Notes: generated by a model not told the origin, from the letters alone. Counted from the first letter of the stretch, positions 1-6,016 are shown. The stretch is 6,016 nucleotides of DNA from an uncultured Lachnospiraceae bacterium (GCA_910579085.1 CAJTRU010000121.1:1-6016), one strand, 5' to 3'. Numbers and translations: made by a program.

Positions 1-45
1 CAGCGCATCCCATCATTGCTAAATTTCAGCATCTCCCTTAACTAA

Positions 46-198
46 ATGACATTGTGTCGTAGCGCAAGCGTGCCCCTGGAACGGAATAATTTAGTGGAAC
101 ACCAGAAACCCTGCGTCCGCCATACACAAACACCAACAAAAAATAACTGGAAATTATCTTACATACAGTTTGTAAGGGGATTTATGAAATATCCGTGA
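46..198 (+). CDS. Possible 50-residue small protein inside the left repeat (doubtful)
   Basis: An ATG at 46, directly after a TAA at 43-45, opens a frame of 50 codons ending in TGA at 196-198. I recognise no family. The product is basic and lacks any membrane segment, with R-S-A-S-V-P-L at residues 5-11 and T-P-T-K-N-N-W-K-L-S-Y at 29-39. The same pattern (RSxSVPL ... TPxKxNWxLSYxxF) appears in the frame at 5863-6006 on the other strand, and the spacing differs by exactly one codon. Against a real gene: no Shine-Dalgarno sequence precedes the ATG, and four of the five base differences in the aligned blocks change an amino acid, so there is no sign of protein-level constraint. It may be repeat DNA that happens to be open, or a gene remnant. 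It lies 182 bases upstream of MCP1 on the same strand. Confidence 0.25.
   Translation: MTLCRSASVPLERNNLVEHQKPCVRHTQTPTKNNWKLSYIQFVRGFMKYP
59..161 (+). repeat. Left copy of a two-block repeat, inverted relative to the copy at the right end
   Basis: Two blocks match the reverse complement of the right end of the window. Block 1 (59-77) matches 5966-5984 at 17 of 19 bases. Block 2 (130-161) matches 5879-5910 at 29 of 32 bases. The interval between blocks is 52 bases here and 55 in the other copy, and it shares only patches such as CGTCCG. The repeat is visibly richer in G+C than the chemoreceptor genes and contains runs such as GCGCAAGCG. No transposase, integrase or duplicated target site is visible. 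It could be a dispersed intergenic element or a short gene family, because an open frame runs through both copies. The match is seen directly; its nature is inferred. Confidence 0.7.
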
Positions 199-286
199 AG
201 TGGTATGGTAATTTCCGTTTTACAACTGCAAGATAGCAGAAAATTATAGTATATTAAAATACTGGTATAAAATCTTAACAAATAGA

Positions 287-315
287 TAGACTATTTTTAT
301 AAAAAAGTATATAAT
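287..315 (+). promoter_or_regulatory. Predicted sigma-A-type promoter for MCP1
   Basis: A perfect TATAAT (-10) at 310-315 is preceded, after a 17-base spacer, by TAGACT at 287-292, which matches the -35 consensus TTGACA at four of six positions. The surrounding 240-315 is very AT-rich. Transcription would start near 322 and give a leader of about 60 bases before the ATG at 381. I looked for a flagellar sigma-28 promoter in this orientation and did not find one. Confidence 0.6.
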
Positions 316-340
316 GGTTATATCGGCGTAAAAAAGAATT

Positions 341-364
341 CTGGTGGAAAAAGCTTTCCAGCAG
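341..364 (+). other. Hairpin in the MCP1 leader next to the ribosome binding site
   Basis: TGGAAA (345-350) pairs with TTTCCA (355-360) around the loop AAGC. The stem extends through a single G-G mismatch to CTG/CAG (341-343 with 362-364). It would sit in the 5' untranslated RNA, immediately before the purine-rich start region (AGGGGA at 363-368, GAGGTG at 371-376). No T-run follows, so it is not a terminator. It could modulate ribosome access or RNA stability, or have no role. Confidence 0.35.
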
Positions 365-380
365 GGGAACGAGGTGTTTT

Positions 381-2099
381 ATGAAGTTGTTAAGGCTAAA
401 AATTGTTGTACCAGTAATTGTATTTGCAACAATGTGTATTGCATATTCTGCATGGGGGATTAGTTCTACTTCAAAGCTTAAGGATGCAAGCATACAAAAA
501 GCGCAGCAGAATGTTGATGCTATACATTTGCTTGATATGTTGTCAACAGACTTCCAGACAATGCAGAAGCTTTTATATACATATTTTGTAACTGGCAATG
601 TTGATGCTAAAGTTGAGGTGCAGAACCAGATTGAGGCAATACGAAAGCAGGTTAAAGATGAGATTACAGAATACAGCCAGCTTGTTACTATAGAAGAGGA
701 AAAGAAAGAGTATAATATATTTAATGATAATTATATTAAGCTGGACGAAATATATGCAACAGCAGCAGAGTATTGCACATCTGATGTTGGTACTGCAATA
801 GAAATGGCAAATAATGAGCTTGCAGAATATGTAAATATTGCAGAGGGCAATATTTCAAACCTGATTGCTTTCCGGCAGCAGAGTATAGAAAATTCCAATA
901 AAGAACAGATTGCTACATTTAATGCTTCAATACGCCTTAATTTTATAATGATTATTGTGTCATGTGCATTTAGCGTTATTTCGCTGTTTTCATGTATTAT
1001 AACTATAATAAATCCTGTATCCAGGGCAATAAAAAGGCTTCAGGAGATAATTACAAAGCTTGAAGGGAATGAGGCAGACCTTTCAGTACGTATTCCTGTC
1101 GAAACAAAGGATGAAATAGGCCAGCTTGTAAAGGGGATTAACAGGTTTATGGGTGTGCTCCAGGATGTTATTGGTGGTATGTCGGACAGTTCTGGCAAGC
1201 TTAAAACGTCCTTTGATGGCGTTATTTCAAGTGTGGGAAGCGCTAACAGCAATTCATGTGATGTTTCGGCTGTAATGGAACAGTTATCTGCATCTATGGA
1301 AGAGGTTTCAGCTACTATTTCAGGCATTGACAAGAATGTCCAGGATGTAGATGAAAGTATTATGGAATTTACAAAAGCAAGCAATGCAGTGCTTTCATAT
1401 TCCGAAGAGATGCAGGCACGTGCAGAAGAACTTGAACAGGGGGCTGTGGACAGCCAGAACAGCACTGAATCTATGGTTGGTGAAATAATTGGCAGCCTTA
1501 AGAAGGCAATAGAACATAGTAAAAGTGTAGAACAGGTTGAGAACCTTACTAATGAAATACTATCAATATCAAGCCAGACAAACCTGCTTGCACTTAATGC
1601 TTCCATTGAAGCAGCACGTGCAGGGGAGGCAGGAAAAGGGTTTGCAGTTGTGGCAGATGAAATAAGGCAACTTGCAGACAGCAGCCGTGAAACTGCTAAT
1701 AATATACAGTTAATTAATGAAAGTGTTATAGCGGCTGTAAATGAATTAAGTGCTAATTCAAACAGGATGGTTAAATATATTGATGAAAATATTATGCCTG
1801 ATTATAAAAATTTTGTTGCTTCAGGCCGTAAATACAGCAGTGATGCGGTATATGTTAATGGAGAGATGAAGACATTTGCAGATAAGACAGAAGACCTGAA
1901 AGAGGTAATTGGCAATCTGGCGCAGTCATTAAGTAATATTTCTATTGTAATAGAAGACAGTGCAACTGGAATAGGAAATGCAGCAAACGCAACTACATCA
2001 CTTGCAGAAGAAGTACAGAATATTAATGATGAGATATCTGGCAGCATGCAGGTGGTTGATACTATGGAACAGCAGTGTAAAAAGTTCCGCCAGGCATAA
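381..2099 (+). CDS. Methyl-accepting chemotaxis protein MCP1 (two-TM, 4HB-like sensor, HAMP, long signalling hairpin)
   Basis: This 572-residue transmembrane chemoreceptor should signal through CheW and CheA to the flagellar motor. TM1 is about residues 8-26. An extracytoplasmic helical domain (about 27-184, four-helix-bundle type) carries the sensor, and TM2 is about 186-210. HAMP follows from N211-P212 to about 262. The signalling tip at 391-440 has the MCP signature: Q399-T400-N401, N406, E410, R413 and E416 correspond to Tsr N381, E385, R388 and E391, while S398 replaces Tsr F373. Two overlapping methylation-type sites lie at 296-312 (E300/Q301, E307/E308). About 153 residues lie on each side of the tip, which suggests the 44-heptad class. 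The protein ends right after the C-terminal helix with no CheR-binding tail. The ATG at 381 is the only start in frame and has GAGGTG four bases upstream. The ligand cannot be told from sequence. The gene probably shares a transcript with the transporter 60 bases downstream. Confidence 0.96.
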   Translation: MKLLRLKIVVPVIVFATMCIAYSAWGISSTSKLKDASIQKAQQNVDAIHLLDMLSTDFQTMQKLLYTYFVTGNVDAKVEVQNQIEAIRKQVKDEITEYSQLVTIEEEKKEYNIFNDNYIKLDEIYATAAEYCTSDVGTAIEMANNELAEYVNIAEGNISNLIAFRQQSIENSNKEQIATFNASIRLNFIMIIVSCAFSVISLFSCIITIINPVSRAIKRLQEIITKLEGNEADLSVRIPVETKDEIGQLVKGINRFMGVLQDVIGGMSDSSGKLKTSFDGVISSVGSANSNSCDVSAVMEQLSASMEEVSATISGIDKNVQDVDESIMEFTKASNAVLSYSEEMQARAEELEQGAVDSQNSTESMVGEIIGSLKKAIEHSKSVEQVENLTNEILSISSQTNLLALNASIEAARAGEAGKGFAVVADEIRQLADSSRETANNIQLINESVIAAVNELSANSNRMVKYIDENIMPDYKNFVASGRKYSSDAVYVNGEMKTFADKTEDLKEVIGNLAQSLSNISIVIEDSATGIGNAANATTSLAEEVQNINDEISGSMQVVDTMEQQCKKFRQA

Positions 2100-2146
2100 G
2101 AAAATATATACAGGCTTAAAAGGCAGGTACAAAGGCTTTTGGGCAC

Positions 2147-2152
2147 AGGAGG
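2147..2152 (+). promoter_or_regulatory. Ribosome binding site that fixes the transporter start
   Basis: A perfect AGGAGG lies seven bases before the ATG at 2160. The frame also runs back to a TTG at 2139, but a start there would place this Shine-Dalgarno sequence inside the coding region and add seven residues (MGTGGLI) before the normal hydrophobic start of the family. ATG 2160 is therefore preferred. Confidence 0.85.
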
Positions 2153-2159
2153 ATTAATA

Positions 2160-3917
2160 ATGGATGTATTCAGTGTATTGACAATGATAGGAGGACTTGC
2201 TTTATTCCTTTATGGAATGCATGTGATGGGAGACGGGCTTGCTAAGACATCAGGAGGAAGGCTGGAGGGAATACTTGAAAAGTTCACATCCAGGACATCG
2301 CTGGCCGTACTTTTAGGAGCTGGTGTTACAGCAGTTATACAGTCGTCTTCTGCAACTACTGTAATGGTTGTAGGTTTTGTTAATTCAGGAATCATGAAAC
2401 TGAACCAGGCAGTTGGGATTATTATGGGTGCTAATATCGGTACTACTGTAACATCATGGATTTTAAGCCTTGCTGGAATTGAAAGCGATAATGTATTTAT
2501 GAAGCTGCTTAAACCATCATCATTTGCGCCTGTTTTTGCGATAATTGGCGTAAGCATGATGCTTTTTTCCAAAAGTATTAAAAAGAGGGATATAGGCACA
2601 ATACTTGCAGGTTTTGCAATTCTTATGACAGGTATGGACACTATGAGCAAGGCACTTGCACCACTTGCAGAAGTACCTGGATTTACAGGGTTATTTACAA
2701 TGTTTAAAAATCCTGTACTTGGTGTTATTGCAGGGGCACTCCTTACCGCACTTATACAAAGTTCTTCAGCGTCAGTAGGTATTTTGCAGGCACTTTGCCT
2801 GACAGGTTCAATAACATATGCTTCTGCAATACCTATTATTATGGGGCAGAATATAGGCACATGTGTAACTGCACTTATTTCAGGTATTGGTGCAACCAAA
2901 AACGCAAAAAGGGCTGCACTTGTGCATTTTTATTTCAACCTGATAGGAACTGTTATATTTATGGCAGTATTTTATTTCCTGAATGTATTTATAGATTTTA
3001 ATTTCCTTGATGATGCGGCTGGTGCGGCTGGCATTGCAATTGTACATTCAATATTTAATATAGCGGCAACATTGTGCCTGCTGCCATTCAGAAAAGGCCT
3101 TGTAAGCCTTGCAATGTTTACAATACGTGATGATGAAGTGCAGGCAGAGGAAAATGTGGTTGCGCTTCTTGACGAGCGTTTCCTTGAGCAGCCAGCATTT
3201 GCAGTGGCACAGGCGAAGAAAACTGCTATACAGATGGCTAAAGCATCACAAGACGCTTTATTTAAAGCGATAGATTTAAGACATAAATATGATGAAGCTG
3301 GTGCGGAAAATGTTATGGAGCTGGAAAGCCTTGTGGACAGGTATGAGGATGAAATAGGCACTTACCTTATGAAGATAAATAATGCTGAACTGGCACAGGA
3401 AGATTCACAGGATGTTACAATGATACTGCACTGTATTGGTGATTTTGAAAGGATTTCAGACCATGCTGTCAATATTATGGAAACTGCCAGGGAAGTTACA
3501 AAAAAAGAGGAACATTTCTCTGAAAAAGCAAGGGCTGAACTGGATATTTATGAGGCGGCTTTACGTGAAATTGTATCAATGACATATAATGTCTTTGCTG
3601 GTGAAGATACAGAACTTGCTACCCATGTAGAACCATTGGAAGAAGTAATTGACAATATAAACGAAGAAGTAAAAAAGAAGCATGTCAAGCGCTTAAGAAA
3701 AGGCAAATGTACTATAGGGCTTGGGTTTATACTTTCTGATTTGACGACAAACTATGAAAGGGTAGCAGACCATTGCTCAAATATTGCTGCATGTTTAATA
3801 CAGACTAAAGAGGACGCACTGGAAACGCATGAATATATTGATAACCTTAAAGAAAATGATTCAATAAGGTTTAACAGGGAATATAAAGAATACCGTAAGA
3901 AATATAAACTTCCTTGA
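2160..3917 (+). CDS. Na+/phosphate cotransporter family protein with C-terminal PhoU-like domain (NptA/YjbB-like)
   Basis: This is an inner-membrane protein of 585 residues from the preferred ATG. The N-terminal half (about 1-315) is very hydrophobic and holds the two inverted Na/Pi-cotransport repeats. Repeat 1 has QSSSATT at 61-67 and GANIGTT at 90-96; repeat 2 has QSSSASVG at 200-207 and GQNIGTC at 229-235. In this family these QSSS hairpins line the Na+ and phosphate sites. A soluble helical half (about 345-570) resembles PhoU, with two metal-ligand-type E-x-x-x-D motifs, E430-D434 (DFERISDH) and E533-D537 (NYERVADH). The length is normal for transporter-PhoU fusions and no key motif is missing. 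Direction is uncertain: characterised NptA takes phosphate up with Na+, whereas E. coli YjbB has been linked to export. It lies 60 bases after MCP1 with no visible terminator between, so an operon is likely. No Pho-box is apparent. Confidence 0.94.
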   Translation: MDVFSVLTMIGGLALFLYGMHVMGDGLAKTSGGRLEGILEKFTSRTSLAVLLGAGVTAVIQSSSATTVMVVGFVNSGIMKLNQAVGIIMGANIGTTVTSWILSLAGIESDNVFMKLLKPSSFAPVFAIIGVSMMLFSKSIKKRDIGTILAGFAILMTGMDTMSKALAPLAEVPGFTGLFTMFKNPVLGVIAGALLTALIQSSSASVGILQALCLTGSITYASAIPIIMGQNIGTCVTALISGIGATKNAKRAALVHFYFNLIGTVIFMAVFYFLNVFIDFNFLDDAAGAAGIAIVHSIFNIAATLCLLPFRKGLVSLAMFTIRDDEVQAEENVVALLDERFLEQPAFAVAQAKKTAIQMAKASQDALFKAIDLRHKYDEAGAENVMELESLVDRYEDEIGTYLMKINNAELAQEDSQDVTMILHCIGDFERISDHAVNIMETAREVTKKEEHFSEKARAELDIYEAALREIVSMTYNVFAGEDTELATHVEPLEEVIDNINEEVKKKHVKRLRKGKCTIGLGFILSDLTTNYERVADHCSNIAACLIQTKEDALETHEYIDNLKENDSIRFNREYKEYRKKYKLP

Positions 3918-3929
3918 TACAAACAAAGC

Positions 3930-3981
3930 AGCCAGGAGGCACTTATATAATATATTTGATATAAGTGCTTCCTGGCTTTTT
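3930..3981. terminator. Strong terminator between convergent genes, possibly bidirectional
   Basis: 3930-3948 pairs with 3959-3977 in a 19-base-pair stem interrupted only by one G-T wobble, around a 10-base loop (3949-3958). On the + strand it is followed by a run of T (3977-3981), 13 bases after the transporter stop, which fits intrinsic termination. On the - strand it begins 20 bases after the MCP2 stop, but the following tail (GCTTTGTTTGT) is a weaker T-tract. It most likely ends both transcripts, more efficiently in the + direction. Confidence 0.88.
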
Positions 3982-3996
3982 ATATGCCATTCTGTA

Positions 3997-5799
3997 TTAA
4001 TTATATTTCTGGCTGTTTCCTATAAGAAGCAGGTTATTATTACTGCTGTTATCTGCCAGGCTTATGTTACTGCCAGTATTAGCAGTGTTAGTATTAGTAT
4101 AAGTATTATTATAAGAACCTGTATTGCGTAGGTGGAACTTCTGGACTGCTGTTTTTAAGCCTTCTGAATGGCCGTAAAGTTCTCTTGCTGTTTCTGCAAG
4201 TTCTTCCGCGGTTGATGCGGTGGTCTGTACTACAGATGAAATCTGGTCCATTCCAATAGTTATTTGCTTTAATGCTATAGACTGCTGTATTGCAGACTCG
4301 GCTATACTGTTTACTGTGCCAGCAGATATTTCTGTACCAGAAACTACCTTTGCCAGGGCTTCTTTAGTGCTGGCTGTAAGCCCGGTGCCGTGTTCTACTA
4401 TTACCATTGAGTTTTCAATAAGTTCTGAAATATTATTAGCAGCAACAGAACTCTTATTAGCAAGGTTCTGTACTTCGCCAGCTACTACTGCAAACCCCTT
4501 TCCAGCTTCGCCAGCCCTTGCTGCTTCAACAGCAGCATTTAAGGCAAGTATATTTGTCTGGAAAGAAATATCTTCAATAGTTTTAATAATTCCGCCAATT
4601 TCATGGGAAGCATTTGATATATTTTCCATAGCAGCAGAGAGTTCTTCCATCTTCTGGCTACATTCCGAAAGCTGTATATTAGCATCAGCAGAACATTTTC
4701 TTGCGTCCTCTGCATCATGGGTGGTGCTGTCAACCTGCCTTGACAGTTCCTGTATATTAGAAGACAGTTCCTGTACTGCTGCTGCTTGTTGTACTGCCCC
4801 GTCAGAAAGGGTTTTAGAGCCTGCTGCCGTGCGTTCTGACTCTATAGAAACTTTGTAGGCGGTTGAATTTATATGTGATAGTGCAATATTAAGAGAGTCA
4901 AGGATTTTACGCATTGCATCCTGTATTGGCATAAATTCACCAAGATAGTCGCTGCCAACTTCAAAATCCATGTTTCCATTTGCCATATCTGCAAGTTTTA
5001 TATCAATATCATGTATATATTTTTTAAGTTCTTTTTTGGTAGAGTGTATGGAGTCTGCAAGCATCCCTATTTCAGATGTATCTGGTTTTAATGCAAAATT
5101 TGCTGAAAGGCTTCCCTTTGAGATTTCACACATCTGGTCACGTACAATCCTTACAGGGTTAATAATTTTTATTTTAGTATATATTGAAACAAGTAACTGC
5201 ATTATAATAACAATTGCAAGTGAAACAATCATTTTATTTTTAACATAGCCAGCTTCATTTGTAAGTGTAGTAACTTTGGAACTTGTTCTTGTATCAAGCA
5301 TATCAAGGAACTGTTCTTTAAGGGAACTGATTTTTGTAATAGCTTCATTATATGTTGTACCATATACATAATTAATAGCCTGCTGTTTCTGGCCTGCCAT
5401 TGCCTGTTCCATTGCATCTTCTTCAAGAGGGACAAGTTCATTAGAAATTGAAGACATATTGTTAATTAAATCCTGCTCTTCTTTCGTAATTCCTATTTCC
5501 TGCATTTTCTTGACGCCAATATCCCGGTTTTTAAGGTTATTAACTTCGTTCCAGTAATTGTCATAGTGTTCTTGTATTCCAGTAGAGGCAAAAGCCCTTA
5601 CCTCATTTGTAAGGTATGCAGAGCCATTCATAAAGCGGTTGGCATTATATGTAAGCTCAAAACGTCCTGTCTGTGCCCTGTTAAGCTGGTTATTTATTTT
5701 ATTGTATGAGGACAGTGAAAACACCATAAAAATAAGTGATATAATAGATATTCCATTAAGGATAAATGTTATAGTTGACTGGTTTATTGATTTTTTCAT
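3997..5799 (-). CDS. Methyl-accepting chemotaxis protein MCP2 (two-TM, helical sensor, tandem HAMP, Asn-rich tail)
   Basis: This 600-residue chemoreceptor should couple to CheA/CheW. TM1 is about residues 11-29. The extracytoplasmic helical domain (about 30-188) has the SAYLTNEVRAFASTG and EVNNLKNRD features common in clostridial four-helix-bundle receptors. TM2 is about 189-208. A first HAMP (about 214-262, starting N214-P215) is followed by a second HAMP-like unit (about 263-307, with MANGNMDFEV and GEF-MPIQDAM elements). The signalling tip at 410-450 is canonical: F413-Q414-T415-N416, N421, E425, R428 and E431. A methylation-type site lies at 528-537 (E532/E533) and a partial one at Q343/E344. 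Arms of about 125 residues suggest the 36-heptad class, shorter than in MCP1. Residues 557-600 form an Asn/Thr/Ser-rich tail with no CheR-docking pentapeptide. The ATG at 5799 has GAAAGGGG nine bases upstream. The ligand is unknown. The gene has its own promoter and converges on the transporter gene. Confidence 0.96.
   Translation of the reverse strand: MKKSINQSTITFILNGISIISLIFMVFSLSSYNKINNQLNRAQTGRFELTYNANRFMNGSAYLTNEVRAFASTGIQEHYDNYWNEVNNLKNRDIGVKKMQEIGITKEEQDLINNMSSISNELVPLEEDAMEQAMAGQKQQAINYVYGTTYNEAITKISSLKEQFLDMLDTRTSSKVTTLTNEAGYVKNKMIVSLAIVIIMQLLVSIYTKIKIINPVRIVRDQMCEISKGSLSANFALKPDTSEIGMLADSIHSTKKELKKYIHDIDIKLADMANGNMDFEVGSDYLGEFMPIQDAMRKILDSLNIALSHINSTAYKVSIESERTAAGSKTLSDGAVQQAAAVQELSSNIQELSRQVDSTTHDAEDARKCSADANIQLSECSQKMEELSAAMENISNASHEIGGIIKTIEDISFQTNILALNAAVEAARAGEAGKGFAVVAGEVQNLANKSSVAANNISELIENSMVIVEHGTGLTASTKEALAKVVSGTEISAGTVNSIAESAIQQSIALKQITIGMDQISSVVQTTASTAEELAETARELYGHSEGLKTAVQKFHLRNTGSYNNTYTNTNTANTGSNISLADNSSNNNLLLIGNSQKYN
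4000..4131 (-). other. Low-complexity segment coding the Asn/Thr-rich tail of MCP2
   Basis: The last 44 codons of MCP2 encode mostly Asn, Thr, Ser and Gly, with near-repeats of Asn-Thr and AT-rich trinucleotide-like runs (for example TTAGTATTAGTATAAG on the + strand). This is unlike the heptad-repeat coding before it. It should be a disordered extension beyond the signalling helices, and such tracts can change length by replication slippage. Confidence 0.6.
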
Positions 5800-5831
5800 T
5801 TTGTAAGACCCCTTTCAAACATTATTTGATA

Positions 5832-5860
5832 ATACTATCATAAATTTAGTAGTTATTCAA
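5832..5860 (-). promoter_or_regulatory. Predicted sigma-A-type promoter for MCP2
   Basis: Read on the - strand, TTGAAT (5860-5855) is followed after 17 bases by TAGTAT (5837-5832). A TG one base before the -10 makes it an extended -10 element. An overlapping TATTAT (5834-5829) is a closer -10 match but would need a 20-base spacer. The -10 lies within a short inverted repeat (TGATA...TATCA), which could be an operator. Transcription would begin near 5825, about 25 bases before the ATG at 5799, with GAAAGGGG (5816-5809) as ribosome binding site. Confidence 0.5.
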
Positions 5861-5862
5861 CA

Positions 5863-6006
5863 TTAAAAAAAGTGGGGATAAGATAATTGCCAGTTATCTT
5901 TTATTGGTGTTTTTGTATAAACTAACGGACGGTTTTCCAGTGCCAGAGCCAGAATATCCAGTAAAAGGGGTACGCTTCCGCTACGGTAAGCCACGCAGCG
6001 GCACAT
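5863..6006 (-). CDS. Possible 47-residue small protein or gene end inside the right repeat (doubtful)
   Basis: On the - strand a frame stays open from the window edge to TAA at 5865-5863. The first ATG visible is at 6006, giving 47 residues, but the frame could start outside the window. I recognise no family. It shares RSxSVPL (residues 8-14) and TPxKxNWxLSYxxF (33-46) with the 46-198 frame, and its middle is Leu-rich (SVPLLLDILALALEN). No Shine-Dalgarno sequence precedes the ATG, and the codons are richer in G+C than those of MCP2. It ends 63 bases upstream of MCP2 on the same strand, just before that gene's predicted -35. It may be coding, or only an open repeat. Confidence 0.25.
   Translation of the reverse strand: MCRCVAYRSGSVPLLLDILALALENRPLVYTKTPIKDNWQLSYPHFF
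5879..5984 (-). repeat. Right copy of the two-block repeat
   Basis: This is the partner of 59-161, in opposite orientation. Block 2 (5879-5910) matches 130-161 at 29 of 32 bases and block 1 (5966-5984) matches 59-77 at 17 of 19. Beyond block 1 the two copies diverge quickly. Block 2 contains a small hairpin here (AAGATAA 5880-5886 with TTATCTT 5894-5900), only partly kept in the left copy. The repeat is GC-richer than the adjoining MCP2 promoter. With the left copy it brackets all three large genes. Confidence 0.7.
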
Positions 6007-6016
6007 AAAGCCATAT

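Noticed and set aside
275..280. TTAACA, like half of a Bacillus-type PhoP box, upstream of the MCP1-transporter pair
   Set aside because: Only one copy is present; no second TT(A/T)ACA at 11-base periodicity, so no Pho-box can be claimed.
320..327. GCCGATAT on the minus strand, identical to a sigma-28 -10 element
   Set aside because: No TAAA-type -35 lies 14-16 bases upstream on that strand, and it points away from MCP1.
1..380. Known riboswitch (c-di-GMP, purine, SAM or similar) ahead of MCP1
   Set aside because: I searched by eye for conserved cores and found none; only small generic stems are present.
275..598. 107-codon minus-strand frame overlapping the MCP1 start
   Set aside because: It covers the MCP1 promoter, leader and first codons and has no ribosome binding site of its own.
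1040..1606. 188-codon open frame antisense to MCP1
   Set aside because: It lies wholly opposite the signalling domain, shows no recognisable protein features and has no start signals.
2139..2159. Upstream TTG start for the transporter
   Set aside because: The AGGAGG seven bases before ATG 2160 fits that ATG, and the extra seven residues are not typical of the family.
2210..2899. 229-codon open frame antisense to the transporter
   Set aside because: It mirrors the hydrophobic repeats of a clear transporter gene; no independent evidence of coding.
4220..4858. 212-codon open frame antisense to MCP2
   Set aside because: It is a Ser/Ala-rich mirror of the heptad-repeat signalling domain with no ribosome binding site; long antisense frames are common opposite coiled-coil genes.
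5922..6014. 30-codon Trp-rich minus-strand frame overlapping the right repeat
   Set aside because: The matching frame in the left copy is broken by stops, unlike the other frame, and no ribosome binding site is seen.

Overview
This is an AT-rich window whose three large genes read like the chromosome of a motile, low-GC, anaerobic Firmicute. A Lachnospiraceae-type gut clostridium (Lachnospira, Roseburia, Agathobacter or Butyrivibrio) is my best guess. It rests on the receptor domain style, the A/T-rich codon choice (many ATA, GCA, ACA, TAT) and strong AGGAGG/AAGGGG ribosome binding sites. I cannot name a species.

Layout: 1-380 holds no large gene. It starts with a locally GC-richer repeat copy that contains a 50-codon open frame (46-198), then an AT-rich promoter/leader. 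381-2099 (+) encodes a two-transmembrane methyl-accepting chemotaxis protein (MCP1) with no C-terminal tail. After a 60-base gap, 2160-3917 (+) encodes a Na+/phosphate cotransporter-family protein with a C-terminal PhoU-like domain. A strong hairpin at 3930-3977 closes this pair. Converging on it, 3997-5799 (-) encodes a second, different chemoreceptor (MCP2) with tandem HAMP domains and an Asn/Thr-rich tail. 5800-6016 holds the MCP2 promoter and a second copy of the left-hand repeat, in opposite orientation, again containing an open frame (5863-6006).

How they may work together: both receptors should feed the CheA/CheW flagellar pathway, each from its own predicted sigma-A-type promoter. MCP1 and the transporter are probably co-transcribed, since no terminator is visible between them, which hints at a link between taxis and phosphate or ion status. 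The ligand-binding domains do not show what is sensed.

The least explained signal is the repeat pair at the two ends. Two blocks (29/32 and 17/19 identical) are separated by 52 versus 55 bases. The same reading frame is open in both copies, and the length difference is exactly one codon. Each copy lies upstream of a chemoreceptor gene on the same strand. This could be a dispersed intergenic repeat family or a family of very small proteins. The sequence alone does not settle it, and I see no clear evidence of a wholly new system.
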